Assembly (NCBI RefSeq): GCF_016907355.1
Contig: NZ_JAFBBW010000001.1
Span: 3,162,001-3,226,000 of the forward strand
DNA: 64,000 bases
Direction: 5' to 3'
Source: Agromyces aurantiacus
GTDB taxonomy: Bacteria; Actinomycetota; Actinomycetes; Actinomycetales; Microbacteriaceae
In this document: one piece after another, positions 47,161 through 57,566 of the stretch
How the letters are laid out: every line of letters starts with the position of its first letter
How positions within the stretch are numbered: position 1 is the stretch's first letter
Translations under genes and position numbers: made by a program
The notes under the pieces: model-generated
Told to the model about the DNA's origin: nothing
The model's database searches: none
The model's input: only the letters and a program-made list of their open reading frames with translations

Positions 47161-48302
47161 GGACGGACGCCGAGCCGTGGCAGGCGGGGCACCTCGACGG
47201 CCGCGCCCGCGTCGGCGGGGACGATCTCGACCTGCGCGGCCGCGACGTCGATGCCGTGGCTCTCGACGATCAGCTCGAGCGCTGGCGGCACGGCGCGCTT
47301 GACCACCGCGAGGGCGATCGGCCCGAGCTCGTGGTGCATCGCCGACGACGTGACGTGGCCGACGACGCGCCGCTCGGGCTCCTCGCCCGGCGCGGGTTCG
47401 GGCCGCGCCTTGACGCCGACGACCTCGTCGCCGGGCTTCGGCAGCACGGTGTCGCTGCCGTCGAGGTGCAGCAGCACCAGTCGGCGCGGCGGACGGCCGA
47501 GGTTCACGACCTTGGCCACGGTCTCCTGCCCGCGGTAGCAGCCCTTGTGCAGGTCGACGGCGCTGCGCAGCCAGTCGAGCTCGTGCGGGAGCGTCTTCTC
47601 GTCGACCTCGGTCGCGAAGCGCGGCCGCCAGGCGGCGATGCGCAGTGCCTCCAGCGCGAGCACGCCCGCGGGCTCGGCACGCCCCGCGCGCACGGCCGCG
47701 GCGAGCCCGGCGAGCGCCTCGCGCGGCACGATCGCCTCGACGTAGCGCCAGGACGCGCCGGGGTGGTTCGGGTCGTGCGAGTAGCGATGCCCGTTCGGCA
47801 GCTCGAGCCGCCAGGGATCACTCCAGCGGATGGCCCCCGCCGGGAGCTGGAGCGGGAACCCGTCACCCTCGGGCATGGCCCCGACCACCGCGTACCGGTC
47901 GCTCACGTCGGCGACCTCGACGCGCAGCATGAAGCGCATGCGGTCGAGCCATGACGCGAGCGCGGGCGCCTCGGCGCCCTCGACGACGAGCCAGGTGCGC
48001 TCGCCGTCGTCGACGGCGTGGACCGCGTGCTCGACGTGCCCCGCGGCGTCGAGGAACAGCGACTCCGCGCTCTCGCCGGGGGCGAGCCGGTCGAGCCGCT
48101 GGCTCGCCATCGAGTTCAGCCAGGTGAGCCGGTCGGGTCCCGTGACCGTGACGACGCCGCGGTGCGAGAGGTCGACGACGGCGCGGCCCAGCTCGAGCCG
48201 GCGCTGCTCGACCATCGGGTTGCCGTAGTGCGCGGCGACCCCGTCGTCGGCACCCTCGCCGGGCACGGCACCGGGCAGCGACAGGAAGGGCGAGCCGGTC
48301 AT
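47157..48302 (-). CDS. ygfZ: Folate-binding YgfZ/GcvT-like protein
   Basis: The 381-residue GcvT-like protein carries the YgfZ signature KGCYRGQETVAKV. YgfZ helps repair or assemble iron-sulfur clusters with tetrahydrofolate. It is coupled at its start with the nitrobindin-like gene (48302) and at its end with the FUSC gene. The Cys in the signature is conserved. Confidence 0.9.
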   Translation of the reverse strand: MTGSPFLSLPGAVPGEGADDGVAAHYGNPMVEQRRLELGRAVVDLSHRGVVTVTGPDRLTWLNSMASQRLDRLAPGESAESLFLDAAGHVEHAVHAVDDGERTWLVVEGAEAPALASWLDRMRFMLRVEVADVSDRYAVVGAMPEGDGFPLQLPAGAIRWSDPWRLELPNGHRYSHDPNHPGASWRYVEAIVPREALAGLAAAVRAGRAEPAGVLALEALRIAAWRPRFATEVDEKTLPHELDWLRSAVDLHKGCYRGQETVAKVVNLGRPPRRLVLLHLDGSDTVLPKPGDEVVGVKARPEPAPGEEPERRVVGHVTSSAMHHELGPIALAVVKRAVPPALELIVESHGIDVAAAQVEIVPADAGAAVEVPRLPRLGVRP

Positions 48303-48910
48303 CAGTCGACCTTCGCCAGTCGCGCCGACGCGTGGGTGCGCAGGTCCTGGCCGAGGGCGGCGATGTCCCAGGCCCAGAGCAGGTGGTTCTCGACGAGCCC
48401 GTAGAGCCGGGTCGCGGCGGCGTACTCCTTGGCGCCCGCCGCACGCATGACCGCGTCGGTCACGAGGTCGATGCGCGGGCCCTTGACCTGTCCGAGGTAC
48501 AGCTCGCTCACCCCGCCCGGATGCACGATGCCGACCTCGAGGTCGAACCCGCCGGCGGCGTTGCGCAGGGTCTCGACTGCCTCGGCGTCGGGGTAGCGGG
48601 TCATGCCCTCGGCGGGAAGCAGGCCCGGACCCGGATCGCCCTGCCCGAGCGGGCGCGCGAGCCGCCAGTAGCCGGTCTCGGCGGCGAGCGGCGTGGGCTC
48701 CGCGTCATCCGACTCGGGGAAGAGCCACGTGGAGGACGTGTAGTTCAGGTACGGCAGGCCGTCGTGGCTGAAGCTCACGCGCTGGCCGAACTCGTGCGTG
48801 ACCGAGCCGTCGCCGACCTTGTAGTCGATCACGCCGGACCCCTCCCAGACCCCGATGAGCCAGGAGAGCGGAACGAGCTCGGCAGGGAGATCGACCGGCA
48901 GTTCGATCAC
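48302..48910 (-). CDS. Nitrobindin-like heme-binding protein (DUF1794/FABP)
   Basis: The 202-residue beta-barrel protein has GVWEGSG at the start (GxWxGxG) and a C-terminal ENHLLWAWDIAALG containing the likely heme-ligand region. Related proteins isomerise peroxynitrite to nitrate. It shares one base with the ygfZ start. It leads into a small membrane-protein gene at 48914-49030. Confidence 0.88.
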   Translation of the reverse strand: MIELPVDLPAELVPLSWLIGVWEGSGVIDYKVGDGSVTHEFGQRVSFSHDGLPYLNYTSSTWLFPESDDAEPTPLAAETGYWRLARPLGQGDPGPGLLPAEGMTRYPDAEAVETLRNAAGGFDLEVGIVHPGGVSELYLGQVKGPRIDLVTDAVMRAAGAKEYAAATRLYGLVENHLLWAWDIAALGQDLRTHASARLAKVD

Positions 48911-48913
48911 GGG

Positions 48914-49030
48914 CTAGCGCTGCCCCTTGAAGAGCTTGAAGACGACGACCCCGCTGATCCAGGCGATCGCGAGGCTCGCAAGACCGAGCAGGCCGATGAA
49001 GAAGAGTTCGAGCGCGAGCAGCGAGGACAT
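48914..49030 (-). CDS. Small single-helix membrane protein (38 residues)
   Basis: A 38-residue frame from ATG 49030 encodes MSSLLALELFFIGLLG, then a membrane helix and a basic end FKLFKGQR. It ends three bases before the nitrobindin-like start, so the two are probably in one operon. This is a likely real but unassigned small membrane gene. Confidence 0.6.
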   Translation of the reverse strand: MSSLLALELFFIGLLGLASLAIAWISGVVVFKLFKGQR

Positions 49031-49050
49031 GCCCCGAGTCTACCCGCTGC

Positions 49051-49419
49051 TCAGCCGACGACCGGCAGCAGCGCGAGCGCCCCGGCCGCCGTCACGATGG
49101 CCGCGCCCGTCACGGAGGCACTGACCCGGCCGAGGAATCCGTGCGGGCGGCGCGACGCGAGCTGCAGGGCGAGCGCGCCCACGACCGCCGCCGCGAACAC
49201 CATGCCCAGGGCCGACAGCGCGGCGTACGGCCCGGCGTCGCCGAACCAGTCCCGCCGGCCGGCGTACGCGGACCCCACGACCAGCCCGGAACCGACGAGC
49301 GCGATGAGCCAGACGACCGGGATGGCCCAGCGCCCGAACCCCGTCGCGCGCGCCTCCGCCTCCGCCTGCATCCGCTGCTCCCCTTCGCCGCCGACCGCCC
49401 GCCGTAGCACGCCGTTCAT
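49051..49419 (-). CDS. Membrane protein of unknown function
   Basis: The 122-residue protein has three membrane helices (about 32-50, 66-88 and 100-120). ATG 49419 lies eight bases after AATACT (49428-49433), a good -10, suggesting a leaderless start; ATG 49371 with a GGGGAG site is an alternative giving 106 residues. It is divergent from the GlnR gene. I do not know its family. Confidence 0.7.
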   Translation of the reverse strand: MNGVLRRAVGGEGEQRMQAEAEARATGFGRWAIPVVWLIALVGSGLVVGSAYAGRRDWFGDAGPYAALSALGMVFAAAVVGALALQLASRRPHGFLGRVSASVTGAAIVTAAGALALLPVVG

Positions 49420-49461
49420 CGTCCCGTAGTATTGACCGCACCTTACTACTGGAGGGTGCTC

Positions 49462-50151
49462 GTGGCGCAGCTGCTGATCCTCACTCCGGCAGCCAACGAC
49501 GACGTTCTCCCGGCCCTGTCGCTCCTGACGCATCGAGTGCGCGTGATCCCCGCGTCACCCGACCAGCTCGTGCGCGCGCCCGACGCCGACCTCGTGTTCC
49601 TCGACGCGCGCACCAACCTCGCCGGCGCCAAGGCGCTCGCGCAGATCCTCCGCACCACCGGTCTCTCCGTGCCGCTCCTGCTCGTGGTCACCGAGGGCGG
49701 CCTGACCGCGGTCACGCCCGACTGGGGCATCGACGACGTCGTGCTCGAGGCCGCCGGGCCGGCCGAGATCGACGCGCGCATCCGGCTCGCGATCGGCCGC
49801 GCGCAGGCGACCCAGCCGGCCGAGCGGATCCAGACCTCCGGCGTCGTCATCGACGAGGCCAGCTACTCCGCGAAGGTGCACGGCCGCCCGCTCGACCTCA
49901 CCTACAAGGAGTTCGAGCTGCTGCGCTTCCTCGCGGCCCACCCGTCGCGCGTGTTCACCCGTGAGCAGCTGCTCAGCGAGGTGTGGGGCTACGACTACTT
50001 CGGCGGCACCCGCACGGTCGACGTGCACGTCCGGCGCCTGCGCGCCAAGCTCGGCGACCTCGACAGCCTGATCGGCACGGTCCGCAACGTGGGGTACCGC
50101 TTCAACGTCCACGAGGAGGACGACCGCGACGTCGACGTCACGGCCCGGTGA
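49462..50151 (+). CDS. glnR: GlnR-like orphan response regulator
   Basis: This 229-residue OmpR-family regulator resembles actinobacterial GlnR. The first lines ([41 protein letters not shown]) match that group. The receiver lacks the usual acidic pair; Asp48 in FLDAR remains. The DNA-binding domain ends [12 protein letters not shown]. GlnR controls nitrogen uptake and assimilation genes. No kinase is adjacent. GTG 49462 has GGAGG six bases upstream. Its location next to ppk and pst matches nitrogen-phosphate cross-talk in this group. Confidence 0.88.
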   Translation: MAQLLILTPAANDDVLPALSLLTHRVRVIPASPDQLVRAPDADLVFLDARTNLAGAKALAQILRTTGLSVPLLLVVTEGGLTAVTPDWGIDDVVLEAAGPAEIDARIRLAIGRAQATQPAERIQTSGVVIDEASYSAKVHGRPLDLTYKEFELLRFLAAHPSRVFTREQLLSEVWGYDYFGGTRTVDVHVRRLRAKLGDLDSLIGTVRNVGYRFNVHEEDDRDVDVTAR

Positions 50152-50196
50152 CCTGCGCGTCACCCCCGCGTCGCAGCCCGGTGGCATGATGTGGGG

Positions 50197-52377
50197 ATGA
50201 CCGCGGAGAGCACCCTCGACGACGACCGCACCGCGAGCGACTTCGACGACGACTTCGAGCCGCTCGACATCGACGGTGCGCCCGAACTGCTCGCCGAGCG
50301 CTACCTCGACCGCGAGCTCAGCTGGCTCGCGTTCAACCAGCGCGTGCTCGAGCTCGCGGAGGATCCGCGGCTGCCCGTGCTCGAGCGCGCGAACTTCCTC
50401 GCGATCTTCGCGTCCAACCTCGACGAGTTCTTCATGGTGCGCGTCGCGGGGCTGAAGCGCCGGATCAACACCGGCCTCGCGATGCCGACCAACGTCGGCC
50501 GCACCCCCCACGAGGTGCTCGCCGACATCTCCCGCAAGGCGCACGAACTGCAGCTGCGCCACGCCGCCGCCTACCAGGAGCTCGTGAAGCCCGCACTCGC
50601 GGAGTCGGGCATCCACGTCATCTCGTGGGACGACCTCGACGACGCCGAACGCGAGCACCTGCACGAGTTCTTCAGCGCGCAGATCTTCCCGGTGCTCATG
50701 CCGCTCGCGGTCGACCCGGCGCACCCGTTCCCCTACATCTCGGGCCTCTCGCTCAACCTCTCGGTGCGGGTGCGCAACAGCCGCACCGGCCGGCAGGAGT
50801 TCGCGCGCGTCAAGGTGCCGCAGATGCTGCACCGCTTCGTGCGCGTCGACCCGTCGGAGTCGGTCGAGGACGCCCGGTACATCGCGCTCGAGGAGCTCAT
50901 CGCCAACCACCTCGGCGACCTCTTCCCCGGCATGGAGATCCTCGACCACCATGTGTTCCGCGTCACGCGCAACGAGGATGTCGAGATCGAGGAGGACGAG
51001 ACCGAGAACCTCATCAAGGCCCTCGAGAAGGAGCTGCTGCGTCGGCGGTTCGGGCCGCCCATCCGGCTCGAGATCTCCGACGACATGGACGACGTCACCC
51101 TCGGGCTGCTCGTGCGCGAGCTCGACGTCACCGAGCAGGAGGTGTACCGCCTGCCCGCGCCGCTCGACCTCGGCGGCCTCTTCGACCTCGCCCGGATCGA
51201 CCGGCCCGACCTGCACTACCCCACGCACGTGCCGGCGACGAACGCCCAGCTGATGCCCTCCGAGCCCAACCGGCAGGCCGACGTGTTCGCCGCGATCTCG
51301 CGCAAGGACGTGCTGCTGCACCACCCCTACGAGTCCTTCGCGACGAGCGTGCAGGCCTTCCTCGAGCAGGCCGCTGCCGACCCCGACGTGCTCGCCATCA
51401 AGCAGACCCTGTACCGCACCTCGGGCGACAGCCCCATCGTCGAGGCCCTGATCGACGCGGCCGAGTCGGGCAAGCAGGTGCTCGCTCTCGTCGAGATCAA
51501 GGCCCGGTTCGACGAGGCCGCGAACATCACCTGGGCGCGCAAGCTCGAGAAGGCCGGCGTGCACGTGGTCTACGGGCTCGTCGGCCTGAAGACGCACTGC
51601 AAGCTCGCCCTCGTGATCCGCCAGGAGAAGGGCGGGCTGCGCCACTACAGCCACATCGGCACGGGCAACTACAACCCCAAGACGAGCCGCATCTACGAGG
51701 ACCTGGGGCTCCTCACCGCCGACGACCAGGTCGGCAAGGACCTCACCCGGCTGTTCAACGAGCTGTCCGGCTACGCGATCGAGAAGAAGTTCAAGCGCCT
51801 GCTCGTCGCGCCGCTGCACCTGCGCAAGGGCCTGCTCAAGCTCATCGCGCAGGAGACCCGCAACGCCGAGGCCGGCCGGCCCAGCGGCATCCGGATCAAG
51901 GTCAACTCGATGGTCGACGAGGCCATCATCGACGGGCTCTACCGGGCGTCGAACGCCGGGGTGCCGGTCGAGGTCTGGGTTCGCGGCATCTGCAGCCTGC
52001 GCCCGGGCATCCCCGGGCTCAGCGAGAACATCCGCGTCCGCTCGATCCTCGGCCGCTACCTCGAGCACTCGCGGATCTTCACCTTCCACAACCAGGGCGA
52101 CCCCGTGGTGTACATCGGCTCGGCCGACATGATGCACCGCAACCTCGACCGCCGCGTCGAGGCCCTGGTCCGGCTCGCCGACCCCGATCACATCGCCGAG
52201 ATCGGCATCCTGTTCGACGAGGCGATGAACGACCGCACCAGCTCGTGGCACCTCGACGCCGATGGCGAGTGGACCAGGAACTCGACGGATGACGCGGGGC
52301 GCCCGCTCGACGACCTGCAGCAGCTGCGGATCCATCGCACGGCCCACCGCAGCACGCGAACGGCCAAGCGCCGATGA
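50197..52377 (+). CDS. ppk: Polyphosphate kinase
   Basis: The 726-residue PPK1 has the N-terminal domain ([15 protein letters not shown]), then AFFMVRVAG-like region, the catalytic histidine in [20 protein letters not shown], and [15 protein letters not shown] at the C-terminus. It makes polyphosphate from ATP. A CATGAT -10 lies six bases before ATG 50197, suggesting a leaderless mRNA. It is coupled by ATGA overlap to the Nudix-phosphatase gene. Confidence 0.97.
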   Translation: MTAESTLDDDRTASDFDDDFEPLDIDGAPELLAERYLDRELSWLAFNQRVLELAEDPRLPVLERANFLAIFASNLDEFFMVRVAGLKRRINTGLAMPTNVGRTPHEVLADISRKAHELQLRHAAAYQELVKPALAESGIHVISWDDLDDAEREHLHEFFSAQIFPVLMPLAVDPAHPFPYISGLSLNLSVRVRNSRTGRQEFARVKVPQMLHRFVRVDPSESVEDARYIALEELIANHLGDLFPGMEILDHHVFRVTRNEDVEIEEDETENLIKALEKELLRRRFGPPIRLEISDDMDDVTLGLLVRELDVTEQEVYRLPAPLDLGGLFDLARIDRPDLHYPTHVPATNAQLMPSEPNRQADVFAAISRKDVLLHHPYESFATSVQAFLEQAAADPDVLAIKQTLYRTSGDSPIVEALIDAAESGKQVLALVEIKARFDEAANITWARKLEKAGVHVVYGLVGLKTHCKLALVIRQEKGGLRHYSHIGTGNYNPKTSRIYEDLGLLTADDQVGKDLTRLFNELSGYAIEKKFKRLLVAPLHLRKGLLKLIAQETRNAEAGRPSGIRIKVNSMVDEAIIDGLYRASNAGVPVEVWVRGICSLRPGIPGLSENIRVRSILGRYLEHSRIFTFHNQGDPVVYIGSADMMHRNLDRRVEALVRLADPDHIAEIGILFDEAMNDRTSSWHLDADGEWTRNSTDDAGRPLDDLQQLRIHRTAHRSTRTAKRR

Positions 52378-53318
52378 GCCAGGTCGTCACCGCCGTCTAC
52401 GCGGCCGGCGCGGTGTGCTGGCGCGTCATCGACGGGCGCGTGCACGTGCTGCTCGTCCACCGCACGGTGTACGGCGACGTCACGATCCCCAAGGGCAAGG
52501 TCGATCCCGGCGAGACCCTGCCCGAGACGGCCGTGCGCGAGATCGGCGAGGAGACCGGCCTGCGCGTCGCGCTCGGCGTGCCGCTCGGCGTCTCCCGGTA
52601 CGCGATGCCGAGCGGGCGCGAGAAGATCGTGCACTACTGGGCCGCGCATGTCAGCGACAAGGCGGTCCAGCGCTCGACGTTCCGGCCCAACGCGGAGATC
52701 GCCGCGCTCGAATGGGTCACGATCAAGCGCGCCCGCGGGTACCTCAGCTACGAGCCCGACCGCGAGATCCTCGACAACTTCGCCGCGCTCGTCGAGCAGG
52801 AGATCACCGGCACGTTCGGGATCATCGTGCTCCGGCACGGCAAGGCGCAGGCCCGCGGCGCCTGGAAGGGCACCGACGCCTCGCGACCGCTCGTCGAGCG
52901 CGGCGTGAAGCAGGCCGCGGCGCTCGTCGGCATGCTCGGCGCGTGGGCGCCGAAGAAGCTCGTGTCCAGCCCGGCCGTGCGATGCGTCACGACCGTCGCA
53001 CCGTTCGCCGCGGCATCCGGGCTGCCCGTCAAGCGCGACGACGGCATCAGCCAGGATGCCTGGGAGGCCGGCAACGACGAGGTGCGCCGCGTCATCGGCA
53101 AGCGCGTGCGGGTGGGCAAGACCGCGGTCGTGTGCAGCCACGGGCCGGTGCTGCCCGAGATCATGCGCGAGATCGCGCTCGCGACGGGCACCCCGCTCGG
53201 CTCGTACGTGTCGGATGCCGCGGGGCTCGAGGTCGGCGAGTTCAGCGTCGTGCACCTCTCGGCCTCCAACCCGTCGTCGGGCATCATCGCGATCGAGACG
53301 CACGCGCCGCGCGCGTAG
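52374..53318 (+). CDS. Nudix hydrolase fused to histidine phosphatase (MutT1-like)
   Basis: The 314-residue protein has a Nudix box [20 protein letters not shown] and a C-terminal RHG phosphatase domain ([13 protein letters not shown] and [11 protein letters not shown]). Actinobacterial MutT1 has this architecture and cleans oxidised or dinucleoside polyphosphates. It is coupled to ppk by a four-base overlap. Confidence 0.93.
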   Translation: MSQVVTAVYAAGAVCWRVIDGRVHVLLVHRTVYGDVTIPKGKVDPGETLPETAVREIGEETGLRVALGVPLGVSRYAMPSGREKIVHYWAAHVSDKAVQRSTFRPNAEIAALEWVTIKRARGYLSYEPDREILDNFAALVEQEITGTFGIIVLRHGKAQARGAWKGTDASRPLVERGVKQAAALVGMLGAWAPKKLVSSPAVRCVTTVAPFAAASGLPVKRDDGISQDAWEAGNDEVRRVIGKRVRVGKTAVVCSHGPVLPEIMREIALATGTPLGSYVSDAAGLEVGEFSVVHLSASNPSSGIIAIETHAPRA

Positions 53319-53372
53319 CCGGCGCCGCACCCAGCGGACGCGCAGCGCGGCGCCGTCGGGGTGTCGACGCCC

Positions 53373-53394
53373 GTTCACCTTCCGTTCACCGTCG
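53373..53394 (+). promoter_or_regulatory. PHO box upstream of pstS
   Basis: Two 11-bp direct repeats, GTTCACCTTCC (53373-53383) and GTTCACCGTCG (53384-53394), match the actinobacterial PHO box. They sit just upstream of a TAGCGT -10-like hexamer (53422-53427), the position for an activator. Confidence 0.85.
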
Positions 53395-53479
53395 CGGGGG
53401 ATGCTCGTCACGCACGCTGGTTAGCGTCGCAGGCGGGTCGGCACCGGCCCCCTGCACACAGAACCCGGAAGGGAAACAC

Positions 53480-54574
53480 GTGAACCTCAAGCGTTTCGGC
53501 GCCCCCGCCGTCATCGCCATGACCGCGGCCCTCGCGCTCAGCTCCTGCGCCGCGAACGAGGGCGGCTCGGGCGAGCCCGCCGCCTCGGAGTCGACGCTCT
53601 CGGGCAACCTCGTGGGCGCGGGCTCGTCCGCGCAGGACGCCGCACAGCAGGCGTGGATCGCCGCGTTCCAGACCGCGAACCCCGACGTGACGATCGACTA
53701 CGACCCCTCGGGCTCGGGCGCCGGTCGCGACACCTTCCTCGAGGGTGCGAGCGACTTCGCCGGCTCCGACCGTCCGTTCAACGACGAGGAGCTCGCCGCG
53801 GGCGGCTTCGCCAAGTGCGCCCCCGACACGAGCATCGTCGAGCTCCCGGTCTACATCTCGCCGATCGCCGTCGTCTTCAACCTCGAGGGCATCGACTCGC
53901 TGAACCTCGACCCCGCCACGATCGCGGGCATCTTCGCGGGCACGATCACCACGTGGAACGACCCGGCGATCGCCGCGACGAACGAGGGCGTCGAGCTGCC
54001 CGACCTGGCGATCACGCCGGTGCACCGCTCCGACGACTCGGGCACGACCGAGAACTTCACCGACTACCTCGCGGCGGCCGCGCCCGACGTGTGGACCTAC
54101 GAGCCCGACGGCGTGTGGCCGATCGAGGGCGGCGAGGCGGCCCAGGGCACCTCGGGCGTCATCGACGCGGTGACCAACGGCACCGGCACCATCGGCTACG
54201 CCGACGCCTCGCGCGCCGGTGACCTCGGCACCGCGGCGGTCAAGGTCGGCGACGAGTTCGTCGAGTACTCGCCCGAGGCCGCGGCCGCGGTCGTCGACGC
54301 CTCCCCCGCGGCCGAGGGCCGCGAGGACGGCGACCTCGCGATCGAGGTCGACCACGCCACCACCGAGGCGGGCGTCTACCCCGTCGTGCTCGTCAGCTAC
54401 CTCATCGGCTGCAAGGAGTACGCCGAGTCCGACAACGTCGAGCTCGTGAAGTCGTACTTCTCGTACGTCGCCAGCGCCGAGGGCCAGGAGGCCGCGGCCG
54501 AGGCCGCCGGCTCCGCCCCGATCTCCGACTCGCTCCGCGAGCAGATCACCGCTGCGATCGACTCGATCCAGTAG
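53480..54574 (+). CDS. pstS: Phosphate-binding lipoprotein PstS
   Basis: The 364-residue lipoprotein has signal peptide with lipobox ALSSC, then the binding domain with GAGSSAQDAAQQAWIAAF and the phosphate loop GTTENF. It captures phosphate for the PstCAB importer. GTG 53480. A hairpin between pstS and pstC may let pstS be expressed more than the rest. Confidence 0.96.
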   Translation: MNLKRFGAPAVIAMTAALALSSCAANEGGSGEPAASESTLSGNLVGAGSSAQDAAQQAWIAAFQTANPDVTIDYDPSGSGAGRDTFLEGASDFAGSDRPFNDEELAAGGFAKCAPDTSIVELPVYISPIAVVFNLEGIDSLNLDPATIAGIFAGTITTWNDPAIAATNEGVELPDLAITPVHRSDDSGTTENFTDYLAAAAPDVWTYEPDGVWPIEGGEAAQGTSGVIDAVTNGTGTIGYADASRAGDLGTAAVKVGDEFVEYSPEAAAAVVDASPAAEGREDGDLAIEVDHATTEAGVYPVVLVSYLIGCKEYAESDNVELVKSYFSYVASAEGQEAAAEAAGSAPISDSLREQITAAIDSIQ

Positions 54575-54584
54575 TAGGTTCGTG

Positions 54585-54624
54585 CCCGACCCCGAGCGTT
54601 CCGTCACGGAACCCCGGGGTCGGG
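54585..54624 (+). terminator. Hairpin between pstS and pstC (partial terminator)
   Basis: A hairpin with outer arms CCCGACCCCG and CGGGGTCGGG (54585-54594 with 54615-54624) lies in the gap. In pst operons such hairpins allow differing levels of PstS and the permeases. Confidence 0.75.
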
Positions 54625-54667
54625 CACGGGCATGTCCCCAGCACCGCACATCGGAGGATCACCCCAG

Positions 54668-55606
54668 ATGACCACCGCACCCGCGCCGATCAGGGCGAAG
54701 CAGCGCCCCGGCGACCGCGTCTTCTCGAGGTCGGCGGTCTTCGCCGGCTCGATGATCCTCATCACGCTCGCGGCCGTCGCGACGTTCCTGATCGTCCAGA
54801 GCATCCCTGCGCTGTTCGCGACGAACGAGGACGCCTCGCTGCTCGAGGCGGACTTCTGGTCGTACGTCGGCCCGCTGGTCTTCGGCACCGTCTGGGCCGC
54901 CGCCCTGGCGCTGCTCATCGCCCTGCCGATCTCGATCGGCATCGCGCTGTTCATCTCGCACTACGCTCCGCGCCGGCTCGCCTCGGTGCTCGGCTACATC
55001 GTCGACCTGCTCGCCGCGGTGCCCTCCGTCGTGTTCGGCCTCTGGGGCATCGGCGTGCTCGCGCCGGCCGTGCAGCCGCTGTACTCGTGGCTCGTCGAGA
55101 ACATGGGCTGGTTCCCGCTCTTCTCCGGCCCGGTGTCCGGCACCGGCCGCACCATCCTCACCGCCGCGATGGTGCTCGCGGTCATGGTGATCCCGATCAT
55201 CACCGCCATCTGCCGCGAGATCTTCCTGCAGACCCCGGTGCTGCACGAGGAGGCCGCGCTCGCGCTGGGCGCGACCCGCTGGGAGATGATCCGGATGGCG
55301 GTCCTGCCGTTCGGCCGTCCCGGCATCATCTCCGCGGCGGTGCTCGGCCTCGGCCGGGCGCTCGGCGAGACCATGGCGGTCGCCATGGTGCTCTCGGCCA
55401 CCGGCGCCGTCACGTTCCAGCTGCTCACCTCGGTCAACCCCTCGACGATCGCCGCGAACATCGCGCTCAGCTTCCCCGAGGCGTACGGCCTGAACGTCAA
55501 TGTGCTGATCGCGACCGGGCTCATCCTCTTCATCGTCACCTTCGCGGTGAACGCGATCGCCCGATGGGTCGTCGCCCGCCGTGCCGACTTCTCGGGAGCG
55601 AACTGA
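54668..55606 (+). CDS. pstC: Phosphate permease PstC
   Basis: The 312-residue permease has six membrane helices and the EAA loop (EEAALALGATRWEMIRMAVLP). It forms the membrane channel with PstA. ATG 54668 has GGAGG ten bases upstream; ATG 54632 is a weaker start. It overlaps pstA by one base. Confidence 0.96.
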   Translation: MTTAPAPIRAKQRPGDRVFSRSAVFAGSMILITLAAVATFLIVQSIPALFATNEDASLLEADFWSYVGPLVFGTVWAAALALLIALPISIGIALFISHYAPRRLASVLGYIVDLLAAVPSVVFGLWGIGVLAPAVQPLYSWLVENMGWFPLFSGPVSGTGRTILTAAMVLAVMVIPIITAICREIFLQTPVLHEEAALALGATRWEMIRMAVLPFGRPGIISAAVLGLGRALGETMAVAMVLSATGAVTFQLLTSVNPSTIAANIALSFPEAYGLNVNVLIATGLILFIVTFAVNAIARWVVARRADFSGAN

Positions 55607-56703
55607 TGACCACGACCGTCACTCCGCCCGAGATGCGGTCCCCCGCATCGCCGGTGACGAACTCGCTCACCGCGGGCAAGCTGCCCAACGGCGCGCCGTG
55701 GATGGTGCTCGGCGCGAGCCTGCTCGTCTCCGCCGGCCTCTTCGGCGTGCTCGCGTTCGCCGGCGCCGAGTTCAACTGGGTCGGCATGCTCGTCGTGGCC
55801 GCCCTCGTCTACGTGATCACCATCACGCTGCTCTCGCGCATCGTCGAGGGACCGCGCAAGGCCACGGACCGCTTCGTCACCGCGCTCGTCACCGGGGCGT
55901 TCCTGCTGGCGATGATCCCGCTGGTGTCGCTCTCGATCACCGTCGTCTCGTTCGGCCTCGCGAGGTTCGACGCCGAGTTCTTCAGCTACTCGATGCGCAA
56001 CGTGACCGGCGAGGGCGGCGGCGCACTGCACGCCATCGTCGGGACCCTGCTGATGACCGGCACCGCCGCGCTCATCTCGATCCCCATCGGCCTGATGACC
56101 TCGATCTACCTCGTCGAGTACGGCCGCGGACGCCTGGCCCGGGGCATCACCTTCCTCGTCGACGTGATGACCGGCATCCCCTCGATCGTGGCCGGTCTCT
56201 TCGCCTACGCGCTCTTCGCGATCTTCTGGGGGCCCGGTACGCGCACCGGCATCGCTGGCGCGGTCGCACTCGCCGTGCTCATGATCCCGGTCGTCGTGCG
56301 GTCCAGCGAGGAGATGCTCCGGCTCGTGCCGAACGAGCTCCGCGAGGCGGCCTACGCGCTGGGCGTGCCGAAGTGGCTCACGATCGTCAAGGTCGTGCTG
56401 CCCACCTCCATCGCCGGCATCACGACCGGCATCATGCTCTCGATCGCGCGCGTGATCGGCGAGACCGCACCGCTGCTGATCGCGGCGGGCTTCACGCAGA
56501 GCATGAACTACAACCTGTTCGACGGGCGCATGCAGTCGCTGCCCGTGTTCGTCTACACGCAGTACGCCAACCAGGGCAACCCGCCCGAGGCCTACCTCGA
56601 CCGCGCCTGGGCGGCCGCGCTCACCCTCATCCTCATCGTCATGGCGCTGAACCTCATCGCCCGCCTCGTCGCGCGGTTCTTCGCCCCCAAGTACGGTCGC
56701 TGA
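55606..56703 (+). CDS. pstA: Phosphate permease PstA
   Basis: The 365-residue permease has a long N-terminal region with extra membrane helices and the EAA loop (REAAYALGVPKWLTIVKVVLP). It pairs with PstC. The TGATG junction with pstC gives tight coupling. Longer than E. coli PstA because of the extra N-terminal helices, as usual in actinobacteria. Confidence 0.95.
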   Translation: MTTTVTPPEMRSPASPVTNSLTAGKLPNGAPWMVLGASLLVSAGLFGVLAFAGAEFNWVGMLVVAALVYVITITLLSRIVEGPRKATDRFVTALVTGAFLLAMIPLVSLSITVVSFGLARFDAEFFSYSMRNVTGEGGGALHAIVGTLLMTGTAALISIPIGLMTSIYLVEYGRGRLARGITFLVDVMTGIPSIVAGLFAYALFAIFWGPGTRTGIAGAVALAVLMIPVVVRSSEEMLRLVPNELREAAYALGVPKWLTIVKVVLPTSIAGITTGIMLSIARVIGETAPLLIAAGFTQSMNYNLFDGRMQSLPVFVYTQYANQGNPPEAYLDRAWAAALTLILIVMALNLIARLVARFFAPKYGR

Positions 56704-56730
56704 CCCCGCGTTCACGCAGTAAGGAAAACC

Positions 56731-57510
56731 GTGTCCAAGCGCATCGAGGTCCGAGACCTCAACGTCTACTACTCCAAGTTCCTCGCGGTCGAGGGCGTGT
56801 CGCTCGAGATCGAGCCGCGCAGCGTGACCGCGTTCATCGGCCCGTCCGGCTGCGGCAAGTCCACGTTCCTCCGGACGCTCAACCGCATGCACGAGGTGAT
56901 CCCCGGCGCCCGCGTCGAGGGCGAGGTGCTGATCGACGGCAACAACCTGTACGACCCGCAGGTCGACCCGGTGCTCGTGCGTCGTCAGGTCGGGATGGTG
57001 TTCCAGCGCCCGAACCCGTTCCCGACGATGTCGATCCGGGAGAACGTGCTCGCCGGCGTCAGGCTCAACAACCGCCGCATGTCGAAGTCCGACGCCGACG
57101 AGCTGGTCGAGAAGTCGCTGCAGGGCGCGAACCTGTGGAACGAGGTCAAGGACCGCCTCGACCGGCCCGGCTCGGGCCTGTCGGGCGGCCAGCAGCAGCG
57201 CCTCTGCATCGCGCGCGCCATCGCGGTCTCGCCCGAGGTCATCCTCATGGACGAGCCGTGCTCGGCGCTCGACCCGATCTCGACCCTCGCGATCGAGGAC
57301 CTCATCGAGGAGCTCAAGCAGGAGTACACGATCGTGATCGTGACCCACAACATGCAGCAGGCCTCGCGGGTCTCCGACAAGACCGCGTTCTTCAACATCG
57401 CGGGCACCGGCAAGCCCGGCAAGCTCATCGAGTACGACGACACCACGACGATCTTCTCGAACCCGTCGGTCAAGGCCACCGAGGACTACGTCTCGGGCCG
57501 CTTCGGCTGA
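56731..57510 (+). CDS. pstB: Phosphate importer ATPase PstB
   Basis: The 259-residue ATPase has Walker [10 protein letters not shown], signature [16 protein letters not shown], Walker [13 protein letters not shown] and the PstB-specific NRMHE region. It energises phosphate uptake. GTG 56731 with aaggaaa upstream. Confidence 0.96.
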   Translation: MSKRIEVRDLNVYYSKFLAVEGVSLEIEPRSVTAFIGPSGCGKSTFLRTLNRMHEVIPGARVEGEVLIDGNNLYDPQVDPVLVRRQVGMVFQRPNPFPTMSIRENVLAGVRLNNRRMSKSDADELVEKSLQGANLWNEVKDRLDRPGSGLSGGQQQRLCIARAIAVSPEVILMDEPCSALDPISTLAIEDLIEELKQEYTIVIVTHNMQQASRVSDKTAFFNIAGTGKPGKLIEYDDTTTIFSNPSVKATEDYVSGRFG

Positions 57511-57528
57511 TCGGCGCGCACGCCGCGC

Positions 57529-57559
57529 ACGGCCCGGTCCCCCTGCGGGGCCGGGCCGT
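57529..57559. terminator. Terminator between pst operon and class IV aminotransferase gene
   Basis: A hairpin with one bulged T (about 57529-57542 with 57547-57559) lies between convergent ends. Confidence 0.78.
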
Positions 57560-57566
57560 CGGCGTC

